Notes: generated by a model not told the origin, from the letters alone. Numbered from the stretch's first letter, positions 7,242-15,365 are shown. The stretch is 17,760 nucleotides of DNA from an uncultured Verrucomicrobiota bacterium (GCA_903905395.1 CAIVGD010000061.1:1-17760); one strand, 5' to 3'. Numbers and translations: made by a program.

Positions 7242-8602
7242 AGATCATTCCGGACTTTTTCTCCGTCCGGCGAAATCTTCTGCTTTTGGGAATGCTTCCC
7301 ATTCTTCTTGGTTTGGCCGGATGTAAGCCCGTGGTCTCTCCTCCCCCCGGGCGAATCGTGATCCGCTACTGGGATAAATGGTCCGGTTTTGAGGCGGAGG
7401 CAATGCGGGCGGTGGTGGATGATTTTAATGCCAGCCAGAACCGCATCTGGGTGGATTTCAGCTCTGTCAGCCAGATCAACCGCAAACTCATGCTGGCGAT
7501 CGGGGGCGGAGTCCCACCGGATGTAGCCGGCCTCTTCGGCAACACCCTGGCCGTTTACGCGGAAAACAACGCCCTCACCCCGCTGGATCGGTTGGCCCAA
7601 GAAAACGGAGTCAGTCAGGAACGTTACATTCAGGTCTTCTGGAACATCTGTCATCACTTGGGGCACCTCTGGGCCCTTCCCAGTTCCCCGGCCTCCCTGG
7701 GCCTGGTATGGAACAAAAAGGTTTTTCGGGAAAACGGGCTCGACCCGGAGCACGCTCCCACGTCCATCGAGGAACTCGAAAAGATCAATGACCGGTTGGT
7801 GCGGCGAGATAAACAGGGTCGGCTGGTGTCCGTCGGCCATCTCCCTTCGGAACCCGGATGGTGGCCGGCAATCTGGGGTTGGTGGTTTGGAGGAGATCTG
7901 TGGGATGGTCATCACATCACCGCGGACTCTCCTGCCAACCTGAAAGCCATGGAATGGATTGCCTCCTACCCAAAACGTTTCGAAGCGCGCGAACTGCTCA
8001 GCTTTCGTGACGGGTTCGGGAATTTCGCCTCGCCTCAAAATGCTTTTTTTACCGGACGCATCGCCATAATCCTGCAGGGTCCGTGGATCCACACTTTTAT
8101 CCAGAAGTTTGCTCCACCTGATTTTGAATGGGGCGTGGCCGCCTTTCCCAGCGCCGATCCGAAACGGTTATCCGGGGTAACCCTCGTCGAGACGGATGTT
8201 CTCGTCATTCCCGCAGGGGCCAGCCACCCGCGCGAGGCTTTTGAGTTTATTCAATACGTCAATACTCTGAAACCGATGGAAAAATTATGCCTCGGCCAGC
8301 GGAAGTTTTCGCCTCTGCGCGAAGTCAGTGCCGATTTTTTTTCCCGCCACCCCAATCCACACATCCGCACCTTTCTGGAACTGGCCCAAGGCCCACAGGC
8401 CCGTTCCGTCCCCCCCATCACCATTTGGGCCCTTTATGAAAACGACATGAAGCAGGCTTTTGGCAAAGTCTGGACCGGCGCCACAACACCCGTCGCCGCC
8501 TTGCATGAAGTGCAGGTGCATCTGGAACAGGAGTTCACCCAACGTCAGCGCCGCTGGGATCGACTAGCTGACGTTCTTCAGCAAAAATGGAGAGAAGAAT
8601 GA
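7238..8602 (+). CDS. ABC transporter sugar-binding lipoprotein (solute-binding family 1)
   Basis: A 454-residue protein with a lipoprotein signal: basic MKIIPDFFSVRR, a hydrophobic core, and lipobox LAGC with Cys29 as the lipidation residue. The mature part begins IVIRYWDKWSGFEAEAMRAVVDDFN and continues with the family-1 extracellular binding-protein pattern (PPDVAGLFGNTLAVYAENNALTPLD, FFTGRIAIILQGPW, TDVLVIPAGASHPREAFEFIQY). Several tryptophans (GWWPAIWGWWFGGDLWDG) could stack on sugar rings. The ATG overlaps the GH66 stop as ATGA, and its own TGA overlaps the next permease start, so it is translationally coupled on both sides. The likely cargo is isomalto-oligosaccharides produced by the GH66 and GH27 enzymes, inferred from the neighbourhood. 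Confidence 0.92.
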   Translation: MKIIPDFFSVRRNLLLLGMLPILLGLAGCKPVVSPPPGRIVIRYWDKWSGFEAEAMRAVVDDFNASQNRIWVDFSSVSQINRKLMLAIGGGVPPDVAGLFGNTLAVYAENNALTPLDRLAQENGVSQERYIQVFWNICHHLGHLWALPSSPASLGLVWNKKVFRENGLDPEHAPTSIEELEKINDRLVRRDKQGRLVSVGHLPSEPGWWPAIWGWWFGGDLWDGHHITADSPANLKAMEWIASYPKRFEARELLSFRDGFGNFASPQNAFFTGRIAIILQGPWIHTFIQKFAPPDFEWGVAAFPSADPKRLSGVTLVETDVLVIPAGASHPREAFEFIQYVNTLKPMEKLCLGQRKFSPLREVSADFFSRHPNPHIRTFLELAQGPQARSVPPITIWALYENDMKQAFGKVWTGATTPVAALHEVQVHLEQEFTQRQRRWDRLADVLQQKWREE

Positions 8603-9516
8603 CCCGCCTCCAGAAACGGCAACTCCTCACCGGACTTCTTTTTGTCAGCCCATGGGTGGCTGGCTTTCTTGCCTTCTCCCTCTATCCATTCCTGGCCAGT
8701 GCATATTTTTCCGCCTGCGACTACTCGGTTCTTTCTCCGGCCGTTTGGGTTGGACCGGACAACTACCTCACCCTGGCCCGGGATACCATCTTCTGGCAGG
8801 CCGTCTGGAACACCCTTTTCTTTGCCGCCGTATCGATTCCTCTGGGTCTGCTCATGTCCCTGACCCTCGCCATTCTTTTGAATTTCAACGTCCCGGGGAT
8901 AGGCATCTTCCGCACCATTTTCTTCCTCCCCTCCCTCATGCCGCTGGTCTGTTTGGCGGTTCTCTGGCTTTGGATGCTCAATGGCGACGTGGGTCTGATC
9001 AATGCCGCCCTCCAACCAATTTTAAAGACCCTGAACTCCCTCTTTTCCCTCTCTCTCACCCCACCCAACTGGCTCCAGGAACCCGCCTTTGCCAAATGGG
9101 GTTTGATCTTCACCGGACTTTGGGGCGTGGGCCATGCCATGGTGATTTTTCTCGCCGGACTGCAGGACATCCCCCGCCATCTTTATGAATCCGCCGAAAT
9201 CGACGGAGCCGGGTTCTGGCAAAAAACCTGGGCCATAACCCTGCCCATGCTCTCCCCCGTTATTTACTTCAACGGCATTATGTCGTTGATCGGTTCCTTC
9301 CAGGTTTTTGCCGTTCCCTATGTCATGACCGATGGAGGCGATGGACCGGAACGCTCCCTCCTCTTTCTGGCGACCTATCTCTATCAGAACGCTTTTGACT
9401 ACTGGAACATGGGATACGCCTGCGCCATAGGACTCTTTATCTTCATCCTCATCCTTCTCCTGACCCTGCTCGCCACTAAGGTTTCCTCACGGCACGTCCA
9501 CTACGAGGGAAACTGA
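8599..9516 (+). CDS. ABC sugar transporter permease, MalF/UgpA type
   Basis: An inner-membrane permease of about 305 residues, opening RLQKRQLLTGLLFVSPWVAGFLAFSLYPF, with about six hydrophobic segments. The cytoplasmic EAA loop, which contacts the ATPase, reads YESAEIDGAGFWQKTWAITLPMLSP. The start is placed at ATG 8599 because it overlaps the binding-protein stop as ATGA and has GGAGAGA just upstream (8589-8595). An in-frame ATG at 8587 would give 309 residues. It should pair with the permease at 9519 and the ATPase at 14117-15226, as no ATPase gene lies in this operon. Confidence 0.92.
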   Translation: MTRLQKRQLLTGLLFVSPWVAGFLAFSLYPFLASAYFSACDYSVLSPAVWVGPDNYLTLARDTIFWQAVWNTLFFAAVSIPLGLLMSLTLAILLNFNVPGIGIFRTIFFLPSLMPLVCLAVLWLWMLNGDVGLINAALQPILKTLNSLFSLSLTPPNWLQEPAFAKWGLIFTGLWGVGHAMVIFLAGLQDIPRHLYESAEIDGAGFWQKTWAITLPMLSPVIYFNGIMSLIGSFQVFAVPYVMTDGGDGPERSLLFLATYLYQNAFDYWNMGYACAIGLFIFILILLLTLLATKVSSRHVHYEGN

Positions 9517-9518
9517 AG

Positions 9519-10361
9519 TTGAAGGGGTACGAAAAATCCGCATGGATCAGAACGCTGGTCTTTCTGATTTTGGCCGGAGGTTCGGCCGCCTTTCTCGCCC
9601 CCTTTGCCTGGATGCTCGTCACCTCCGTCAAACCCCTGGCGGAAACCATGACCGTACCACCCCGCTGGATCCCCAGCACCTTCCAGTGGCACAACTACCG
9701 GGACGCCATCCAGTCCATGGGTTATTTCTGGCTCTATCTGGGCAACTCCCTTTTTCTCTGCGTCATGACGGTGATCGGAACCGTGATCAGCAGCACCTTG
9801 GCGGCCTACGGCTTTTCCCGGATCGAGTGGAAAGGACGAGACAGCATTTTTCTTCTGCTCCTGGCCACCATGATGATTCCCTTCCCCGCCATCATGGTGC
9901 CGGTCTATGGATTGTTCAAATCCCTGGGCTGGATCGGAACGTTCAAACCCCTCTGGGTTCCCACGTTTCTCGCCGGCGCCTTCAACGTATTTCTTCTGCG
10001 CCAATTCTTTCTCACCCTCCCCAAGGATACGGCCGAGGCCGCCCGGATCGACGGCTGCAACGAATGGCAAATTTTATGGTATACCGTGCTCCCCTTTTCC
10101 CGTCCGGTCCTGATGGTCGTCGCCTTCTTCCAGTTTATGGCCACGTGGAATGATTTTCTTGGCCCCCTGATCTTTCTAACCGAACAAAAGACCTTCACCC
10201 TGGCCTTGGGACTACAGTCTTTTCAAAGCCAGCAGGGAGGCACGGCCTGGCATCACCTCATGGCGGCATCCACATTGGTCGTCCTGCCAGTAATTGTTCT
10301 CTTCTTTTTCCTACAGCGAACCCTGTTGGAGGGCATCGCCACCTCGGGATCTAAAAACTGA
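9519..10361 (+). CDS. ABC sugar transporter permease, MalG/UgpE type
   Basis: A 280-residue inner-membrane permease starting at a TTG (9519-9521), two bases after the previous stop; GAGGG at 9505-9509 is a plausible ribosome binding site. It shows the MalG-type order: FAWMLVTSVKPLAE near the N-terminus, NSLFLCVMTVIGTVISSTLAAYGFSR, and the EAA loop AEAARIDGCNEWQILWYTVLPFSRP that docks on the ATPase. It is the last gene of the GH66 operon. It ends 22 bases from the stop of the convergent GH31 gene, with no clear terminator in that gap. Confidence 0.92.
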   Translation: MKGYEKSAWIRTLVFLILAGGSAAFLAPFAWMLVTSVKPLAETMTVPPRWIPSTFQWHNYRDAIQSMGYFWLYLGNSLFLCVMTVIGTVISSTLAAYGFSRIEWKGRDSIFLLLLATMMIPFPAIMVPVYGLFKSLGWIGTFKPLWVPTFLAGAFNVFLLRQFFLTLPKDTAEAARIDGCNEWQILWYTVLPFSRPVLMVVAFFQFMATWNDFLGPLIFLTEQKTFTLALGLQSFQSQQGGTAWHHLMAASTLVVLPVIVLFFFLQRTLLEGIATSGSKN

Positions 10362-10383
10362 ACGCGCGGCCCTTCCGCCCAGC

Positions 10384-12987
10384 TTAGGAAACCACTGCGG
10401 GTTTTGCGGGCACCCGGTCCGAATGCGAAGGCGCCGCGGGTGATTCCACAATACGGGCCTGTAGCTCAAACCCCTCTCCGCGGTTGACTATCTCCACCGC
10501 GCCATCCTGCAAATCAACTTTCCGACCGTTGAGGACCACCTCGGAACCCGGTAGTCCGAAAAAACGCAACCGGAAAGAATTTCGGCGGAACTCCGCAAAT
10601 CCATTCCCCGTGACAGTGGCAGTAATCTTCAAATCTCCACCCGAACGCACGACTTGGAAATTGGTGCGGACATAGGCCCTCTTTTGATAGGCAAACGTCA
10701 ATCCGTCGTCCTCATGCAACCAGGAAATGGTTTTCCCATCCTCCTCCGGAACAAAAATATTCAACTCCACCGTGGAAGGCTGATATCCCATGGTCGAGTC
10801 GGGTACCTCCGTCCAACAAGGAATGACCGCTCCTCCTCTGGCCAGCACCGGGATTCTATCCAAAGGAGTTTCCAAAGTGATCTTGCCGGGCTTGATCGCC
10901 CGCCCCCCATTCATCCACGGATACCAGGTGCCTCTCGGCAAATATACGGATCGTTGTTCACAGCCGGCTTGATAGACAGGGGCCACCATCAGATGGGCAC
11001 CCAACAGAAATTGGTCATCGATTCCCCATGCCACCGGATCCTCGGGAAACTCGAACATTAAAGGCCGTTGCACGGGGATGCCCGTCTCCGTGGCCAGCAT
11101 AAATTGGGCATAAAGAAATGGCATCAAACGATACCGCATTTCAATGGCCTCCCGGCAAAATCGCTTGGTTTCGTCGTCAAAGGCCCAGGCATATTGATCC
11201 GGTTGGCCGGTCGAGTTGTGGTTCCGGCAGAACGGAGTCAGAGCCCCGTACTGATGCCAGCGCACCAGAAGTTCTGGAGTGCACTTGCCCATGAAGCCCC
11301 CCACATCCGCACCCACGAAAGGCTGACCGGAAATCCCCATCCCCAAGGCCATCGGAATGGACATCCAAAGATGATCCCAGCGCGAGATATTGTCGCCAAG
11401 CCAGTTGGCCGCATAACGCTGGATGCCTGCCGAGCCTGCACGCGAAAGCACGAAAGTCCGCTTGTCCGGCATCGCTTGGCGAAGACCCTCCACGGTCCCC
11501 ATCGCCATGAGGATGGCATACTGGTTGTGATATTTGGCGTGGGATGACTTCCCCCCGTTGAAGCACATCCAAGACTCAGAAACGTCGCCGGTGGCCGGTT
11601 CGTTCATGTCATTCCAGATTCCACACACGCCGGAACGCACATGTTCGGCGTTGAGCTTGCCCCACCATTTCCGGGTCTCCTCTTTGGCAAAATCGGGAAA
11701 AGCCGTCCGGCCGGGCCAGACCTGGCCGACGTACACTTCGCCCTCTTCCGTCCGGCAAAGCAGATTGCGCCGGAGCGCCTCGTCAAACACCGGGTAGCCT
11801 GCTTCAAATTTTACGCCCGGATCAATGATGGTGATGACCCGGAAGTTCTTCTGTTCCAGATGTCGGAAAAGTGCGGCTGGATCTGGAAATCGTTTTTTGT
11901 CCCAGGTAAAAACCCGGTAACCGTCCATGTAGTCGATGTCCAACCACAGGACGTCGCAGGGAATCTTCTCCGTACGGATGCGTTGGGCCAGTTCCTCGAT
12001 CTGCTTTTGATTGTAGTCGTGCCACCGGCACTGGTGGTTGCCCAGCGCCCAGATGGGTGGAGCTGGGATTCTTCCGGTCAACCAAGTGTAGGTCTGGAGA
12101 ATGTCGTCCATTCTTGGGCCGGCAAAAACGTATTCGGTGTATTGGCCACCCTCAAAGCGGATGGTGGACTCCCCGTTCCCGCTGAAGTCGTAAAAACCGC
12201 GATAGCTGTTATCCAAAAAGAATCCGGACAATTGGCAACTTCCCTCAGGCCGATGGTAATAGAAGGGAATCGATACGTAATAAGGATCAAACTGGGTGCT
12301 GGTCGGATCCTTCAGGGGATCATCCGCCGGCTCTTCCCGATAACCGCCCGCCACATTCGGATTGAGAACATCGCTGTTCCACAGGGTCCAACAGCGTCCG
12401 TTTTTATTCAACCCGCCAGTCTTTTCCCCTAAACCATAAATCCCGTCATTCGGGTTGCCGACCCGGCCGATCATGAACTGATCGTTCAGGGCGCGGTAAA
12501 ACCAAGGCTTCCCCTCTTCATCCTTTGGACTGGTGAAGATCAGGCTGCCGTCCTTCCGGTGAGCCTCCAGATAAAATGGGTCGAAATGGGCGGTAACCGA
12601 CATCTGCTGGGTCGTCACCACAACTTTGGAAGAATCCTCCCGGATCTCCACCGCAGTTGAATTTGATTCGGAGAGATCGGCGCAAACCGCATGGGTGGGT
12701 TTAAAATCAAAGGATCCTCCTTTGGAAATTTTAATCCGGACAATATCATCCCGGATTATTTCCACGCGGATTTTTTCGGGGGTGGTGTCGCCCAACTCCA
12801 ATTCGACCCCGGCGGGAATGCGTTGGACCCGCCGCACCGGGCCGGGGGGGCGGAAGAAACTCAACGGGAATGCTCCGGAGGGAAAAATCATTTCAACCAT
12901 CCAGACATGAAAAAGTCCCTTCTGCCATTCAAAATTGGATTCCCCGTTGGCCTGACGAATCCCGCGCAGGACCCGGGGCGCACACAC
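10384..12987 (-). CDS. GH31 alpha-glucosidase, cytoplasmic
   Basis: A GH31 enzyme of up to 867 residues. The catalytic nucleophile is Asp460 in GIWNDMNEPA and the acid/base is Asp532 in NWLGDNISRWDHL. Flanking family motifs include WALGNHQCRWHDYNQKQIEELAQRIR, CDVLWLDIDYMDGYRVFTWD and RAGSAGIQRY. C-terminal beta domains follow (VPEEDGKTISWLHEDDGLTFAY). No signal peptide is visible, so it probably acts inside the cell on imported isomaltose or oligosaccharides, releasing glucose. Linkage preference (alpha-1,6 or 1,4) is inferred only from the neighbours. The long reading starts at GTG 12987 with a low-complexity leader; ATG at 12900 or 12891 would remove 29 or 32 residues and keep every conserved domain, so the start is uncertain. 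A candidate operator lies upstream at 13080-13092. Confidence 0.93.
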   Translation of the reverse strand: MCAPRVLRGIRQANGESNFEWQKGLFHVWMVEMIFPSGAFPLSFFRPPGPVRRVQRIPAGVELELGDTTPEKIRVEIIRDDIVRIKISKGGSFDFKPTHAVCADLSESNSTAVEIREDSSKVVVTTQQMSVTAHFDPFYLEAHRKDGSLIFTSPKDEEGKPWFYRALNDQFMIGRVGNPNDGIYGLGEKTGGLNKNGRCWTLWNSDVLNPNVAGGYREEPADDPLKDPTSTQFDPYYVSIPFYYHRPEGSCQLSGFFLDNSYRGFYDFSGNGESTIRFEGGQYTEYVFAGPRMDDILQTYTWLTGRIPAPPIWALGNHQCRWHDYNQKQIEELAQRIRTEKIPCDVLWLDIDYMDGYRVFTWDKKRFPDPAALFRHLEQKNFRVITIIDPGVKFEAGYPVFDEALRRNLLCRTEEGEVYVGQVWPGRTAFPDFAKEETRKWWGKLNAEHVRSGVCGIWNDMNEPATGDVSESWMCFNGGKSSHAKYHNQYAILMAMGTVEGLRQAMPDKRTFVLSRAGSAGIQRYAANWLGDNISRWDHLWMSIPMALGMGISGQPFVGADVGGFMGKCTPELLVRWHQYGALTPFCRNHNSTGQPDQYAWAFDDETKRFCREAIEMRYRLMPFLYAQFMLATETGIPVQRPLMFEFPEDPVAWGIDDQFLLGAHLMVAPVYQAGCEQRSVYLPRGTWYPWMNGGRAIKPGKITLETPLDRIPVLARGGAVIPCWTEVPDSTMGYQPSTVELNIFVPEEDGKTISWLHEDDGLTFAYQKRAYVRTNFQVVRSGGDLKITATVTGNGFAEFRRNSFRLRFFGLPGSEVVLNGRKVDLQDGAVEIVNRGEGFELQARIVESPAAPSHSDRVPAKPAVVS

Positions 12988-13027
12988 TCCCTAGGCAAAC
13001 CTTTTTGGGTATCAGAACAATTAAAGT

Positions 13028-13082
13028 ACATTACCCTTTAGTTTACACCCCACGCGATGAGGGGTAAACGTATGGATAATGT
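13028..13082. repeat. Nested inverted repeat between the PEP-CTERM and GH31 genes
   Basis: The inner arms GTTTACACCCC (13041-13051) and GGGGTAAAC (13061-13069) pair with a two-base bulge around a 9-base loop. The outer arms ACATTA (13028-13033) and TAATGT (13077-13082) are exact inverted repeats. It follows the PEP-CTERM gene stop and precedes the GH31 start, both minus strand. There is no T-run, so it may be a factor-dependent terminator, an mRNA processing hairpin or a second regulatory site. Confidence 0.5.
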
Positions 13083-13092
13083 AACGGTTAAA
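13080..13092 (+). promoter_or_regulatory. Candidate operator upstream of the GH31 gene
   Basis: The sequence TGTAACGGTTAAA matches TTTAACNNTTNAA at all but the second position, and TAAC-G-GTTA is a perfect odd palindrome. It overlaps the stop codon of the PEP-CTERM gene (13088-13090) and lies 93 bases upstream of the longest GH31 start. Its position suits control of a GH31 promoter in the short gap. Confidence 0.5.
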
Positions 13093-13924
13093 TCAGGGCT
13101 GTCCGCTTCCGGTTTCGGAGTGCCAGAAGCAATGCACCCCCACCGATCAGCAAGGAAAGAGCGGAGGGTTCGGGAACAATCGAGAGGCTATTGACGAAAA
13201 GGGCATCGGAACTGTTGTTGTCAGTTCCCCCTGCATACCAGTTCGCACTACGGAGGATCCCAGTATATGTGCCAGTATCAAGATCCGTAACTCCTCCCGA
13301 ACGCGTGATACTCCAAGTGCCTCCCCCAGCAGAGGTCTGTGCCAACAGAAAAGAAAATACGGTGTCGTTGCTGTAGCTTGCGCCGATAGACACGGTGTTC
13401 ATCTTATAATCATCCCCTCCAACGTTGAAATTTAAGATTTGGGCACCGGTTGTATCATAAAGATTCACCCCTTTGGCTCCATTTCTATAATTCACCGCCA
13501 TCTGGAAAGAAAAGGATTGGCCCACGTCTAATCCAGCCGGATCAAGGAACCGCGTGGCCCCCGAGTAGGCTCCAGACCAGACTCCCCCGCCTGTATCATA
13601 CCATCCACCGCTGAGCCGGAAGGATTTGCCCCCTGTATCGAGTAAAGAGGAGCCACCAAGCGATGCAACGCTGGCTACAGAAAGGGCGGCGTTTGGGTTC
13701 ACGGAAAGACCCCAACCCCCGAATCCTCCTCCCGTCGAAGTGGTTCCATCCAAAGCCCAATTACCAAACGACGTATCCCATCCACTCGAATAGGCCGAGG
13801 CACTGGCATTATCGGTGTCCAAAGTTGCCGCCATCAAGGAACCGGCAAACAACGAAAAAGAGGCGACGAACAAAAACACCTGGATGTTTTTTGTATTCAT
13901 ATTGATTTTATTTAATTTTCTCAT
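13088..13924 (-). CDS. Secreted PEP-CTERM anchored protein of unknown function
   Basis: A 278-residue protein with an N-terminal signal peptide ending near SLMA-ATLD. Its C-terminal PEP-CTERM tail (residues 251-278) has PEP, a hydrophobic helix SALSLLIGGGALLLAL and a basic end RNRKR. The tail is the recognition signal for exosortase-type sorting to the cell surface or extracellular matrix. The middle is rich in Gly, Ser and aromatics and shares the VGQSFSF, VNYRNGAKG, NVGGDDY, GGTWSITRSGGV and GTYTG blocks with the unanchored protein at 2916-3641. An alternative ATG at 13900 gives a shorter, more typical leader; neither start has a clear Shine-Dalgarno. It lies between the GH31 and ATPase genes with its own putative operator, so co-expression with the dextran genes is likely. 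A surface glucan-binding role is speculation. Confidence 0.82.
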   Translation of the reverse strand: MRKLNKINMNTKNIQVFLFVASFSLFAGSLMAATLDTDNASASAYSSGWDTSFGNWALDGTTSTGGGFGGWGLSVNPNAALSVASVASLGGSSLLDTGGKSFRLSGGWYDTGGGVWSGAYSGATRFLDPAGLDVGQSFSFQMAVNYRNGAKGVNLYDTTGAQILNFNVGGDDYKMNTVSIGASYSNDTVFSFLLAQTSAGGGTWSITRSGGVTDLDTGTYTGILRSANWYAGGTDNNSSDALFVNSLSIVPEPSALSLLIGGGALLLALRNRKRTALI

Positions 13925-13970
13925 GGAGCTAATGTAATATTATATTTCGCCTTTTGCAAATGGACGCCGG

Positions 13971-13983
13971 TTGAAGCGTTAAA
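13971..13983 (-). promoter_or_regulatory. Candidate operator upstream of the PEP-CTERM gene
   Basis: On the minus strand the sequence reads TTTAACGCTTCAA, an exact match to TTTAACNNTTNAA. It is 46 bases before the start at 13924. A TATAAT hexamer (13944-13939, minus strand) between the site and the gene could be the -10 box, but no good -35 box was found at 17 bases. Confidence 0.55.
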
Positions 13984-14082
13984 CTCGCTCTCAGTCAAGC
14001 ATTTGCGTTGCCAACGAACCCGAGTTTTGTCATGATTTGACACAACTTGCTACATTTTTCGAGTTTCTGATTTTTAAAGTTG

Positions 14083-14104
14083 CCACGAGCTATATTGTTC
14101 GTGG
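14083..14104 (-). terminator. Possible terminator after the ABC ATPase gene
   Basis: CCACGA (14083-14088) and TCGTGG (14099-14104) form an exact 6-bp stem with a 10-base loop, 12 bases beyond the ATPase stop. On the minus strand it is followed by CAACTTTAAAAA, which is not a proper T-run, so intrinsic termination is uncertain. Confidence 0.35.
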
Positions 14105-14116
14105 ATTGGGTCGCAC

Positions 14117-15226
14117 TTAAATCCGCAGACCAGAAGTATGGTCAAACAGGCAAAGCTCCTCGAAATTGATCTTCAACAAGACCGACTGGCCTAAGGCGCT
14201 TTGTTGGGGATGAAGCCGTCCTTTCCCCATCAAGATGTGTGCACCAGTATTCAGATAATAGAGCGTTTCCGAGCCTGTGGACTCGATCAGTTCCAATTTT
14301 ACCTCAAAACACCCCGCCTTGGTGGAGTCAGCAGAGTCCACCAAGACACAGTGCTCGGGACGCACCCCCAACCACACCTGCTTCCCGGCAGGAAGGGATG
14401 CGGCTTCCCTCTCGATAGGGATCCGAATCGGACCTCCTTTTTCTTGAAAGACCTTATTCCCTCCGTCCAACTCCAAAGTACCTTCCAACAGATTCATCGG
14501 GGGATTGCCCAGAAAACCCGCGACGAACGTATTCGCAGGACGCTTGTACACTTCCAAAGGAGGACCCACTTGCTGGATCCGGCCATCCTTCATAACCACA
14601 ATCCTGCCGCCCATGGTCATCGCCTCCACCTGGTCATGGGTCACGTAAATCATCGTCACCCCCAGCCTTTGATGGAGCCGTGTGATCTCCCCGCGCATTT
14701 GCAGACGCATTCTCGCATCCAGATTGGAAAGAGGTTCATCAAACAAAAAGACCTTGGGTTGCCGCACCATCGCCCGTCCCACCGCCACCCGCTGACGCTG
14801 CCCTCCTGAAAGGGCCCTGGGCTTCCGCGCCAAATAATCGGTCAGACCCAAAATGCCGGCCGCCTCATTTACCCGCCGGAGGATCTCCTCCGGATCCATC
14901 TTCCGTAGCTTCAGCCCAAAAGCCATGTTGTCGAAGACCGACATGTGCGGATACAGCGCGTAATTTTGAAATACCATCGCGATATCGCGGTCTTTGGGCG
15001 GAACTTCGTTGACAACACGCCCCCCGATTTGGATTTCCCCCTCACTGATCTCCTCCAGCCCTGCAATCATGCGCAGGGTGGTCGACTTCCCGCACCCGGA
15101 AGGCCCCAGAAAAACGACGAACTCCCCTGTCTGAATCTCCAGATTAAAATCCCGCACAGCATACGTCCGGCCCCCCTTCTCTGCGGAATACACTTTACCA
15201 ACGTTTTTTAGTAGGACTTCAGCCAT
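14117..15226 (-). CDS. ABC transporter ATPase of the MalK/UgpC/MsmK family
   Basis: A 369-residue ATPase from ATG 15226, the usual length of sugar-importer ATPases. GGAAAG lies nine bases upstream of this start; longer readings add an unrelated leader that crosses the intergenic promoter. Motifs are Walker A GPSGCGKST (41-49), the Q-loop with Gln87, signature LSGGQ (139-143), Walker B VFLFDEP (159-165) and the H-loop with His197. A C-terminal OB-type regulatory domain (about 240-369) contains GVRPEH and LLKINFEELCLFD. It should energise the permease pair at 8599-10361, which has no ATPase gene of its own. Shared MsmK/UgpC-type ATPases serving several importers are common, so it might also serve others, but its place beside the GH27 gene favours a dedicated role. 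It is divergent from that gene. Confidence 0.93.
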   Translation of the reverse strand: MAEVLLKNVGKVYSAEKGGRTYAVRDFNLEIQTGEFVVFLGPSGCGKSTTLRMIAGLEEISEGEIQIGGRVVNEVPPKDRDIAMVFQNYALYPHMSVFDNMAFGLKLRKMDPEEILRRVNEAAGILGLTDYLARKPRALSGGQRQRVAVGRAMVRQPKVFLFDEPLSNLDARMRLQMRGEITRLHQRLGVTMIYVTHDQVEAMTMGGRIVVMKDGRIQQVGPPLEVYKRPANTFVAGFLGNPPMNLLEGTLELDGGNKVFQEKGGPIRIPIEREAASLPAGKQVWLGVRPEHCVLVDSADSTKAGCFEVKLELIESTGSETLYYLNTGAHILMGKGRLHPQQSALGQSVLLKINFEELCLFDHTSGLRI

Positions 15227-15295
15227 GGGGATCATCTTTCCATAGGAACTTCCCCCCCCAAGGGCAACCCCAGATCCCCCCGTCCGCCCTGGCTT

Positions 15296-15324
15296 TTGTT
15301 TAACTGTTGAATCAAAAATATGAT
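15296..15324 (+). promoter_or_regulatory. Candidate promoter of the GH27 gene
   Basis: TTGTTT (15296-15301) and TATGAT (15319-15324) are separated by 17 bases, a good sigma-70-type arrangement, and lie 41 bases before the ATG. The putative operator 15299-15311 overlaps the -35 box and the spacer, where a bound LacI protein would block RNA polymerase. Confidence 0.5.
15299..15311 (+). promoter_or_regulatory. Candidate operator in the ATPase/GH27 divergent promoter
   Basis: The sequence TTTAACTGTTGAA is an exact match to TTTAACNNTTNAA. On the opposite strand it reads TTCAACAGTTAAA, close to the site at 4812-4824. It lies in the 139-base gap between the divergent ATPase and GH27 starts and could control both. 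Confidence 0.6.
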
Positions 15325-15329
15325 AATAC

Positions 15330-15344
15330 CCCTTTATAAAAGGG
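15330..15344 (+). promoter_or_regulatory. Short perfect hairpin in the GH27 leader
   Basis: CCCTTT (15330-15335) and AAAGGG (15339-15344) are perfect 6-bp inverted repeats around ATA. The dyad lies just before the strong Shine-Dalgarno GAGGAGG (15352-15358). It could be a second operator, a 5' stabilising hairpin if transcription starts at its edge, or chance. Confidence 0.35.
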
Positions 15345-15365
15345 AAAAGAAGAGGAGGGTGTGGT

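Noticed and set aside
6851..8092. Long minus-strand open frame (413 codons) antisense to the GH66 and binding-protein genes
   Set aside because: It has no recognisable motif, crosses two well-supported genes and has a composition expected of an antisense shadow.
10361..10384. Bidirectional terminator between the convergent permease and GH31 genes
   Set aside because: The 22-base gap is G/C-rich but forms no convincing stem-loop with a T-run.
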